64,000 nt of DNA from Stutzerimonas zhaodongensis. GTDB taxonomy: Bacteria > Pseudomonadota > Gammaproteobacteria > Pseudomonadales > Pseudomonadaceae. The notes below the pieces were generated by a model, which saw only the letters and a program-made list of their open reading frames with translations, did no database searches and had not been told where the DNA came from. The position numbers and the translations under genes are program-made. This document shows, piece after piece, positions 30,382-38,336 of the stretch (its first letter is position 1; each line of letters opens with the position of its first letter). The stretch spans positions 62,001 to 126,000 of the forward strand of contig NZ_RFFM01000001.1 in assembly GCF_003696365.1 (NCBI RefSeq). The letters are read 5' to 3'.

Positions 30382-33242
30382 GCATTGACCTCATTGGATT
30401 CTTGGACTTGGCCGGGCGGCCAGTGGTGAAGCAGCTGCTGGATCAGCGCGGCAAGCTCGTCGCCGTCATGGCGCGACTTCACCAGTTGGCGCAAGGCCAG
30501 GCGGCTGTCATGCACTGGCGCGTCCAGCGCGGAGAAGATGATCACTGGTGGCGGGGGAACGGTCTGGGCCAGCTTATCGAAGAGCTCACTTCCGTCTCCA
30601 TCGGGGAGCATCAGATCGATGATGGCGAGGTCGTAGCGTTGCTCGTCGAGCAGGCTGCGGGCTTCGGCCAGTGTGGCGGCACCTTCAAGATCAATTTCCA
30701 ATGGCTCGACCAACCGAGCCAGCAGCACGCGAAGGTCTTCGTCGTCCTCTACATGCAGGATTCTGGGCCGCGTGCCGCTGCTATTCAGGCACGCGCGCAC
30801 CACGTCCATGACGCGCGAAGGGTCGACCGGCTTGTGCAGCCAGTCGATGACACCTACCGCCCCGCCGCGAAGGACGCCATCGTCATTGTCGCGGCGCTGT
30901 GGCTGCAGGCTGACGATCAGGACGGGTAGATGACGATAGGCGTTCTGGCTGCGCAGGCTCTGCAGGAAGGAAATGCTGTCCTCGTCGCTCAGCGCCGGGC
31001 TGAGAGTCAGGGCCTGGATGCTGAATTCGCCCAGCAGCTCGCGCGCCTGAGCCGCTGTGCTGGCGACCAGGGTGGCGTAGCCGTGTTGCTGCAAGGTGCT
31101 GGCCAGCTGTTCGGCCGCCGACGTATCAGGTTCGAGGACCAGAATCCGTGCAGCGGAATGGGCGGGGGCTGGGTGCGTCGCTGTGGCTGCCACGTTGGGC
31201 TGTGCCTCAGCTGGCGCCAGGGGCAGCCTGATCCAGAACCGAGTGCCTCGGGCTTGCTGTGAATCGAAGCCGATCCGCCCGTTCATCTGTTGCACCAGCG
31301 AGCGGGTGATCGCCAGGCCCAGCCCTGTGCCGCCGCGCTTGCGGGCATCGGACGAATCGGCCTGAGCAAAACGCTCGAAGATGCGTGAGCGGAATTCTTC
31401 CGGGATGCCTGGGCCCTGATCCTGTACCCCGATCTCGAGCCCGCTGCCATCGCTGCGTAACGCGACGCTGACCACCCCACCGGCAGGCGAATGCTTGATC
31501 GCATTGGACAACAGGTTGGCCATAACCTGGGCGAAGCGGTCCGGGTCCACATTTACGTGAACTTGAGTGGAGGCCGCCGGTGTGTCGAGTGCGAGGCTGA
31601 TGCCGTACTCGTCTGCGTAGGGTTTGAGATCGATCAGCGCCTGCTCGGCCAGCTCCCGGGCGTCGCAGCGGGTGAAGTGGAACGGCAGGCGCCCGGCCTC
31701 CAGTTTCTCGATATCGAGAATATCGTTGATCAGGCGGACCAGCCGTTCGCTGTTCTTGTGAGCGATGTCGAGCAGTGGTCGGGCACTGTCACCGATATCG
31801 CCAGCAACGCCGCCGACCAGCATGCCCAGGGCGCCGCGAATGGCGGTGAGGGGTGTCCTTAGTTCATGGCTGACCGTGGAAATGAATTCGGTCTTCATCT
31901 GCTCCATGCGGCGCCGCAGAGACATGTCGACTGCAACGGTCACTACGTAACAGGCGCCGCTGGAGATGGTCATGGGTCGCTTGACCACTTGCAGCCATCG
32001 CTCCTGGCCGAGACCATCGGTCAACCCCACCTCGGTGATTCGCAGTTCGCCGCTACCGCAAAGCAGATCGGCTTCGCCCTGCAGCAGCGGCAGCAAACGC
32101 TGCGCGCCGGCCAGCTCGTCTGCACGATGGCCTTCGATGGCTTCCGGGCGGCTGTCGAGTAGCGTGGCAAAAGCGCTGTTGCACAGAAGAAAGCGACCCT
32201 GGTCGTCGCGCACGAAGATCATGTTCTCGTCTGTGTCCACGACCCGCCGCAGGAATACTTTCTGGTCTTCGAGCGTATCGCGGCTGCGCTGCAGCTCTGT
32301 GACATCGCGGGCAATGGCCAGATGATCACCTAGGCCGGTGGGCACCAGGCGAACCTCGAATGTTCGCTGGCAATCCACTTCGCACCAAGTGGTCTGGTGC
32401 AGCTGCAGCGAGTTGTCGGCCTGTTCCTGCAGGCTCACCAGTAGCGGCTCGATTGCCGCGGGCGCCGGAGCGCGGCTGTCGTTCGCCTGCGACAGTGCGG
32501 TGATCCTTCCTTGCTTGCCGATGGCGTAGAGGTTATCCGGAATAGCTTGCAGCAGCGCACCCAGGCGGGCCTCGCCGGCCTGTGCCTTGACCGCCAGTGC
32601 CTGACGAATCCGCAGATTGCGATTGATCGCCCACATGGCGGCCAGAAACAGCGCGGCCACCATCAGGCTACCAATTACGGCCAGCTGCCGGCTGCGTTCG
32701 ATGGTTTCGGACAAATCGCGATTGGACGTAGCCAGCAGCAGACGTTCGCGTTGCTCGACCGCGTCCAGAAGTGCCCGCAGGTTCTCCATGATCTGCTTGC
32801 CACCGGCCTGCTTGAGGCGCTCGGCGGCTGCTTGCAACCCCGCGTCACGCCGGGCCTGGATGTTGCCGGCGGCGATGATCAGGCGTTCGGAGATGTTCCT
32901 GTCTAGCTCCTCGAACCAGCGATCATCCGGGTACTCCCGATCCTTGAGCGTCATCTGCAGGGCGCGACGGTGCTCTTCGAGCTGCATCAGGCCGAGCTCG
33001 TAGGGTTCCAGATAGTCTTGCTCACCCGTCAGCACGAAGCCACGCGAGCCGGTCTCGATGTTCTGCAGCGACGAGAGCATCTCTTGAGTGGCAGTGATGA
33101 TTTCCAGGCTGTGACTGACCGATTGATTGGTCGCCAGTACTGCTTCCTGGGTGCGCTTACCCTGCCAGCCGAGCGCGACAAGCACCAGGAAGGCGAACAG
33201 GAACGCCAGCGAATGCCAACTTATCGCAGGTTTTGCAGACAA
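30378..33242 (-). CDS. Hybrid sensor histidine kinase (CHASE3-PAS-PAS-HisKA-HATPase-REC-REC)
   Basis: A 954-residue membrane kinase. Two helices (about 8-27 and 188-207) flank a periplasmic CHASE3 domain (EMLSSLQNIETGSRGFVLTG). Two PAS regions follow, then the H-box with H459 (STVSHELRTPL), the ATPase domain (GTGLGLAITRSL) and two receivers. The first receiver lacks the acceptor aspartate (SIQALTLSPALSD), while the second has it (DLAIIDLMLP). It is the last kinase in the operon and overlaps the response-regulator gene by 4 bases. A 158-base gap upstream may hold an extra promoter. The signal is unknown. Confidence 0.88.
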   Translation of the reverse strand: MSAKPAISWHSLAFLFAFLVLVALGWQGKRTQEAVLATNQSVSHSLEIITATQEMLSSLQNIETGSRGFVLTGEQDYLEPYELGLMQLEEHRRALQMTLKDREYPDDRWFEELDRNISERLIIAAGNIQARRDAGLQAAAERLKQAGGKQIMENLRALLDAVEQRERLLLATSNRDLSETIERSRQLAVIGSLMVAALFLAAMWAINRNLRIRQALAVKAQAGEARLGALLQAIPDNLYAIGKQGRITALSQANDSRAPAPAAIEPLLVSLQEQADNSLQLHQTTWCEVDCQRTFEVRLVPTGLGDHLAIARDVTELQRSRDTLEDQKVFLRRVVDTDENMIFVRDDQGRFLLCNSAFATLLDSRPEAIEGHRADELAGAQRLLPLLQGEADLLCGSGELRITEVGLTDGLGQERWLQVVKRPMTISSGACYVVTVAVDMSLRRRMEQMKTEFISTVSHELRTPLTAIRGALGMLVGGVAGDIGDSARPLLDIAHKNSERLVRLINDILDIEKLEAGRLPFHFTRCDARELAEQALIDLKPYADEYGISLALDTPAASTQVHVNVDPDRFAQVMANLLSNAIKHSPAGGVVSVALRSDGSGLEIGVQDQGPGIPEEFRSRIFERFAQADSSDARKRGGTGLGLAITRSLVQQMNGRIGFDSQQARGTRFWIRLPLAPAEAQPNVAATATHPAPAHSAARILVLEPDTSAAEQLASTLQQHGYATLVASTAAQARELLGEFSIQALTLSPALSDEDSISFLQSLRSQNAYRHLPVLIVSLQPQRRDNDDGVLRGGAVGVIDWLHKPVDPSRVMDVVRACLNSSGTRPRILHVEDDEDLRVLLARLVEPLEIDLEGAATLAEARSLLDEQRYDLAIIDLMLPDGDGSELFDKLAQTVPPPPVIIFSALDAPVHDSRLALRQLVKSRHDGDELAALIQQLLHHWPPGQVQESNEVNA

Positions 33243-33400
33243 AACCGGAACTCCTTACGCCGGTTAAATGACACGTGCAGCGATGCGATTGATTCGAAGC
33301 TGCAGACTCGAAACCAGCATCGGACCGCTGGATCTGCTCCAGTGTAGTTGGAGTCATGCACATCGTAGCGGTTCGCTTGGGCATTGGCGGGAGAAACCGA

Positions 33401-35050
33401 TCAGCGTACCGGGGAGATCCTGACTTGGTCACGACCGTTGTGCTTGGCGACATAGAGGCCTTGATCGGCCGATTCAAGCAATGCGCCGGCGCTTGATTGG
33501 CCGTCGGTTTCGCATATTCCGGCGCTGAGGGTCACGCTGAAGGTGCGGGCGCCGGCATGGAAGATCAGCGCTGCAAAGCGCGTGCGGATCTCGTCGAAGA
33601 TGTGCTTGGCCTGCTCTGCGGAGCAGTCGGGCAGCACCGCAACGAACTCCTCGCCGCCGTAGCGGCCGATGCTGTCGATGCGGCGCAGACGCTGGCGCAT
33701 CAGGTTGGCCAATGAGCGGATAACGTTGTCGCCGGCGGCATGGCCATACTGGTCGTTGACCTGCTTGAAGTGATCGAGGTCGAGCATCACCACACTGGTG
33801 GGCTTGCCGCTGCGCAGGGCGCGTTCGACTTCCAGCGCCACCTGTTCCTTGATGTCAGCGTGTTTGAGCAGGCCGGTAAGACTGTCTCGCGCCAGCGCCA
33901 TGCTCAGCGAGCGGGCCCGCTGTACCCGGGAGAACACCGCAGCGGTGAGCGCATTGTCGCTGATTGGTTTGGTGATGAAGTCGTCGCCGGCCTTGAGCAT
34001 GGCGGCCATCTGCCGATTGATGTCGGTCTCGGCGGACAGGTAAATGATCGGAACGCGCAGCCATTCGTCATTCAGGCGGATCATCTGGGCCAGCTCGATG
34101 CCGGTGAAGTCCGGCATGTTCATATCCAGCAGCACCATTTCAGGATCGAAGGCGCGCATGACTTCGAACAGCTGGCTCGGGTCGTTCAGGGTCTGGACCT
34201 GCATTTGCGAATTTCGCAAGACAAGGCTGTAGCGGGCGGCGAGATCATCGTCGTCATCGATGATCAGCACCCTGTAAGGCTCGCTCGACTGCAGGTTTAG
34301 GATGTTTTCGAGGCTGTTTTCCAGCCGGGTGATGTCCAGCGGCCGCGTGAAATAGCCTCTGGCGCCAGCGCGAACTGCCGCCAGCTGGCTGTTGAAGTCA
34401 ACGCGGTGACCGATGACCAGCAGCGGTAGCGGCGACTCCAAGCTTTGTTGCACGGCGCGTATTGCGTCCAGTTCGCCGTCATTCAGGCTAACGATCAGGG
34501 CGTCGGGCAGCTGGGTCTCGACGGCAGTTCGGAGCGAAGCAACGTCCAGAAAAAGCAGCACCTCATAACCAAAGTCGCCGAGGGTCACGCACATCTGCTG
34601 ACCAGCAACCGGATCTTGCTTGAGCAGGTATATCCGGGAACCCGCTGGCGGGGGCTCATGCGGGTCCGGTTGCTCGATTAGCAGACACACGGGTGCGGCT
34701 TCCTGTGAGTCGGTGACCCATTGGCGTATCGCCTGAACGATTTCATTCAGTACTTGGCCGCTGGGCTTGGCCGCTTCGAGCCATTGATCAGTCCGGCGCT
34801 CAAGCCGTCTCGCCTGCTGACCAAGCTGATTGAAACCAAAGGTGCCTGCCGTACCGGCCAGCCGATGCAGACGTTCGTGCAGGTCCAGCATCAGCTGTCG
34901 ACGCTGCTCATGTTCGCGGGCTTGCAGCAACTGCTCGGCGCGCCGCTGGAGTTCTGCGAGCTCTTCACTCACTCGCTCGGCGAACTTTTCGTTCAGGGCC
35001 TGAAGTTGGCCTCTCAGCGTTTCGCCCGCGCTGTCATTCATGCTCGGCAT
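33401..35050 (-). CDS. Diguanylate cyclase with Hpt and two receiver domains
   Basis: A 549-residue soluble protein: Hpt domain in about 1-115 (LHERLHRLAGTAGTFGFNQL, phospho-His in the HRLAGTAG motif), a degenerate receiver (about 138-250; the acceptor position reads LIVSLND), an intact receiver (about 258-375; VLLDMNMPD) and a GGDEF domain (about 385-549). The active site is GGEEF and the inhibitory RxxD site (RRID, five residues before) is intact, so it should make c-di-GMP with feedback control. The architecture fits a phosphorelay end point. The start may be 35050 or the ATG at 35041; both overlap the end of the response-regulator gene. Confidence 0.9.
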   Translation of the reverse strand: MPSMNDSAGETLRGQLQALNEKFAERVSEELAELQRRAEQLLQAREHEQRRQLMLDLHERLHRLAGTAGTFGFNQLGQQARRLERRTDQWLEAAKPSGQVLNEIVQAIRQWVTDSQEAAPVCLLIEQPDPHEPPPAGSRIYLLKQDPVAGQQMCVTLGDFGYEVLLFLDVASLRTAVETQLPDALIVSLNDGELDAIRAVQQSLESPLPLLVIGHRVDFNSQLAAVRAGARGYFTRPLDITRLENSLENILNLQSSEPYRVLIIDDDDDLAARYSLVLRNSQMQVQTLNDPSQLFEVMRAFDPEMVLLDMNMPDFTGIELAQMIRLNDEWLRVPIIYLSAETDINRQMAAMLKAGDDFITKPISDNALTAAVFSRVQRARSLSMALARDSLTGLLKHADIKEQVALEVERALRSGKPTSVVMLDLDHFKQVNDQYGHAAGDNVIRSLANLMRQRLRRIDSIGRYGGEEFVAVLPDCSAEQAKHIFDEIRTRFAALIFHAGARTFSVTLSAGICETDGQSSAGALLESADQGLYVAKHNGRDQVRISPVR

Positions 35051-35423
35051 TCCATATTTCGTTCAGTTGTGTCGCCAGTTGAAGTGGGTCGAAAGGCTTT
35101 TTCAGCAGCTTGCGCACGCCGAGCCGTTGCAGCTCAGATGGATCGCCAGGGTCGTTCGCCTGGCCGGTGAGCAATACTACCGTCGTGTGTTGCAGGTCGA
35201 TCATTACGGAAAGCTGCCGTAACAGTTCGATGCCGTCCATCTGAGGCAGCGAAAGATCGAGCAGGATCATGTCGGGCTCGAACTGCCGGACCTGCTCCAG
35301 CGCTTCCTGGCCCGATGCACAGCTGAGAACCTCGAAGCCGCCAAGCTTCTGCAGTGCGATGCGGGTCACCACCTGGATGGATGGCACGTCTTCAACGTGA
35401 AGAATACGCTTCAATGGCTTCAC
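35034..35423 (-). CDS. Single-domain response regulator, GTG start
   Basis: A 129-residue receiver domain with acceptor D56 (DMILLDLSLP) and the KKPFDP lysine motif. I chose the GTG at 35423, which overlaps the TGA of the upstream kinase gene (GTGA) and has GAGG 7 bases upstream; the protein then begins KPLKRILHVEDVPSIQ, matching the paralogue at 37844. One acidic-pocket residue is Val (EDVP instead of EDDP), but E11 and D12 remain. It stands between its probable kinase and the diguanylate cyclase. Confidence 0.85.
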   Translation of the reverse strand: MKPLKRILHVEDVPSIQVVTRIALQKLGGFEVLSCASGQEALEQVRQFEPDMILLDLSLPQMDGIELLRQLSVMIDLQHTTVVLLTGQANDPGDPSELQRLGVRKLLKKPFDPLQLATQLNEIWNAEHE

Positions 35424-37822
35424 TGCTGGGCCTCGTCCAAGGGATGGCAAGGCAGTTCGAACCAGAAGCATGCCCCTTCGCCGGGCGTCGAATCGAAGCC
35501 GATCTGGCCTCCCATGTGCTCGATCAGCTCCTTGCTGATTGCCAGCCCAAGCCCCGTGCCGCCTTGTTGGCGCGTGTCGGATGAGTCGGCCTGGGCGAAC
35601 TTGCTGAAGATCCGTGCATGAAAGGCTTCGGCAACCCCGGGGCCCTTGTCCAACACCTTGACTCGCACTTTCTGCGTATCAGGCCTCTCGGCCCATAGTT
35701 CGATGGTTTCGCCGGGCGGGGAGAATTTCGCTGCGTTGGACAGAAGGTTGCTCATCACCTGTTCGAGGCGCATTGGGTCCACATTGATCGCCACAGCCGG
35801 GCAATCGCGCAGCTCGATGCTCACGCCGCAGTTCTCGGCGTAACCCTGATTGCTGCGCAGTGCCTGTTCCAGCAAGGGCCGCAACGGTTGCACCTGCAGC
35901 TCGAAGCGCATCTTGCCGGCGTATAGCTTGTCGATGTCCAGCAGGTCATCGATCAGGGCGCTGAGCCGCTTGCTGTTCTGATGGGCAATATCCAGCAATT
36001 CCTGCAGATGTTCGGGCACCTCACCCATGACCTGGCCACAGATCAGTCCCAGCGAGGCCGTTATCGAGGTCAGCGGTGTGCGCAGTTCGTGGCTGACGGT
36101 GGAGACGAAGTCGCGCTGCAGGATTTCGACCTGCTTGCGCTCGGTAATGTCGTGGAGCACCACCACCGCGCCGTTTTCCTGTCCATTGGAGGCATACATA
36201 GGATCGGCGTTGGCCAGCACATAGCGAGGCGTGCCATGCAGCACGATGGTCATTTCCAGGTTGCGAATCCGCTCCCCGCGCAGTGCCCGGATCAGCGGAA
36301 CCTCATCCATGGTCATCGGCGTCACGCCGTCGGCGTGGAACAGGTGATAGGCGTGTGGCCATTGTTCCGGTGCGATCTGCTGTGCATCGAGCCCGTGCCA
36401 GCGGCGAGCGGTGTTATTGAACAGGGTCAGGTTGCAATCGGCATCGCAAGCCACGACCGCTTCGGACAGGGCTTCGAGCAGGCGCCGATTCATCTCCTGC
36501 TGTTTGTCGAGCTCGATCTGTTCGCCTTTGCGTTCGGTGATGTCGGTCACCAAGCCATGCCAGAGCACCGAGCCGTCCGGCTGGCGCATGGGCGTCGCGC
36601 GCGCCTCGACCCAGATGCGGCCCTTGCGTGGATGATCGATACGATGCTCGAACTGCCAGGGCGTGAGCGTCGAGGCTGCGTGTCGAATGCTCGCCAGGAC
36701 ATGCTCGCGGTCGTCGGGATGAATCCGCTCGTAGATCGGCGCGATGGTCGGTGCCATCTCGGCTGCGCTGAGGCCATAGATATCCTCGACGCCTTCGCTG
36801 AGATAGGGAAACGAGCTTTTCCCGTCGGGTCGCCAGCAGAACTGGAACAGCATGCCTGGAACCTGCGCGGCAATCTGTTGCAAACGCAACTGCAGATGTT
36901 CCTGGTGCGCCAGGTCATAGGCGCTGACGATGTAGCCACGCAGTAATTCGCGCTCATCGTGAATCGCCGAGACGTTCAGAAGCACCGGCACGCTACCCCC
37001 GTTGCGATGGCGCAAGCGCCACTCACGCATTTCGCGGCGGCCTTCGAGCAGCGGTGCGGTGAGCACGGCAAAGTCCGGTGCGATGGGCTCGCCCAGTTCG
37101 TTGCTGAGTATCGAGGCACGGCGCGAGAGCGCATCGAGCGGGAATAGTGCGGTGGTCAGCGGTTGGCCAACCAGCATCGCCTCGGTGAAGCCGAACAAGC
37201 GCTCAGCAGTCGGATTGACACCCGATATCGTCCCATCGGCAGTAGTTACCAGCATCGCGCTTGCCGCGCTGTTGAGCAGTGCCTGCTGCAAAGCTGCCTG
37301 CTCGGCGTAACGGTGAGCCTGCAGGCGCTCCTCGAACAGGCGCATGATCTGCCGACTCAAACGCATCAGCGCGCCACGTTGCGCCTTGCTCAACTGGCGC
37401 GGCTGGCGATCGATCACACACAGGGTGCCGAGGTTGTAACCGTCCGGTGTTGTCAGGGGCGCGCCGGCGTAGAAGCGGATATGCGGGTCGCCGGTGACCA
37501 GCGGATTATCGCGAAAGCGCTGATCGCGGCGCGCATCATTGACCTCGAAGATGCCTTGCCCTTCGATGGTGTGGGTGCAGAACGAAAGCTCGCGGGCGGT
37601 CTCGCTGACGTCCAGGCCGAGCCGGCTCTTGAACCACTGGCGATGGTCATCGACCAGCGATATGAGTGCGATGGGTGTTTCGCAGATGTAGGAAGCCAGC
37701 TCGGTGAAATCGTCGAATGCGGTTTCATCCGGCGTATCGAGAATCTCATAGCGCAGCAGCGCAGCCAGCCGGGAAAGCTCGCGGGGCGGGGCGGACGCCT
37801 GCATCGACTTCGGTGGCTGCAT
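35420..37822 (-). CDS. Cytosolic sensor histidine kinase (GAF-PAS-PAS-PAS-HisKA-HATPase)
   Basis: An 800-residue kinase with no membrane helix. Residues 15-165 are a GAF domain (YEILDTPDETAFDDFTELAS; FCTHTIEGQGIFEVNDAR), followed by about three PAS regions, the H-box with H578 (STVSHELRTPL) and the ATPase domain (GGTGLGLAISKELIEHMGGQ). It has no receiver of its own; the overlapping single-domain regulator downstream fills that role. Its kinase core closely resembles that of the kinase at 38337, and both are followed by similar regulators, pointing to an old tandem duplication. Confidence 0.87.
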   Translation of the reverse strand: MQPPKSMQASAPPRELSRLAALLRYEILDTPDETAFDDFTELASYICETPIALISLVDDHRQWFKSRLGLDVSETARELSFCTHTIEGQGIFEVNDARRDQRFRDNPLVTGDPHIRFYAGAPLTTPDGYNLGTLCVIDRQPRQLSKAQRGALMRLSRQIMRLFEERLQAHRYAEQAALQQALLNSAASAMLVTTADGTISGVNPTAERLFGFTEAMLVGQPLTTALFPLDALSRRASILSNELGEPIAPDFAVLTAPLLEGRREMREWRLRHRNGGSVPVLLNVSAIHDERELLRGYIVSAYDLAHQEHLQLRLQQIAAQVPGMLFQFCWRPDGKSSFPYLSEGVEDIYGLSAAEMAPTIAPIYERIHPDDREHVLASIRHAASTLTPWQFEHRIDHPRKGRIWVEARATPMRQPDGSVLWHGLVTDITERKGEQIELDKQQEMNRRLLEALSEAVVACDADCNLTLFNNTARRWHGLDAQQIAPEQWPHAYHLFHADGVTPMTMDEVPLIRALRGERIRNLEMTIVLHGTPRYVLANADPMYASNGQENGAVVVLHDITERKQVEILQRDFVSTVSHELRTPLTSITASLGLICGQVMGEVPEHLQELLDIAHQNSKRLSALIDDLLDIDKLYAGKMRFELQVQPLRPLLEQALRSNQGYAENCGVSIELRDCPAVAINVDPMRLEQVMSNLLSNAAKFSPPGETIELWAERPDTQKVRVKVLDKGPGVAEAFHARIFSKFAQADSSDTRQQGGTGLGLAISKELIEHMGGQIGFDSTPGEGACFWFELPCHPLDEAQQ

Positions 37823-37843
37823 CTGCTGGATTCCCTCTCTGTA

Positions 37844-38242
37844 CTAAGAAACCGGGCCGGCACCGCCGGCGTCCCAGATTGCCTGGATCTGGCCGGCCAG
37901 GCGCATCGGATCGAAGGGTTTGACGATCACGTCACGGGCGCCGAGCCTGCGCAGGGACTCGATTTCACTCGGTTGGACCTTGGCCGTCATGAACACCACC
38001 GGAATCTGTCCGAGGTCAATCAGCTCGCCCAGCCTGCTCAGCGTCTCCGGCCCGTCCATGCCGGGCATCATGACGTCCAGCAGGATGAACTGCGGCGCGA
38101 ACCCTTCCACTTCATCGAGGGCCTGCTGGCCGGATGAGCAGGATCTCACCTGGTAGCCACCGATCGCTTCCAGCGCCACCTTCACGACCGCTTGAATGGA
38201 AGGGTCGTCCTCGACATGCAGAATCCTTTTCAGCTCGCTCAT
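37844..38242 (-). CDS. Single-domain response regulator
   Basis: A 132-residue receiver with intact acidic pocket (HVEDDPS), acceptor D56 (FILLDVMMPG) and VKPFDPMRL lysine motif. The start is the ATG at 38242 (MSELKRILHVEDD); the longer open frame overlaps the preceding kinase gene in another frame. It is a clear paralogue of the regulator at 35034. It lies 94 bases after one kinase gene and 21 bases before the next. Confidence 0.88.
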   Translation of the reverse strand: MSELKRILHVEDDPSIQAVVKVALEAIGGYQVRSCSSGQQALDEVEGFAPQFILLDVMMPGMDGPETLSRLGELIDLGQIPVVFMTAKVQPSEIESLRRLGARDVIVKPFDPMRLAGQIQAIWDAGGAGPVS

Positions 38243-38336
38243 GCACGATCTCCGACAGCTGTATGTGGCGTGCTCAGAAGCAAGCAGTCTGCCAGCTTGC
38301 ACTTTGACTGACGCGGCGCAGTGTAAAAATAGTCTG

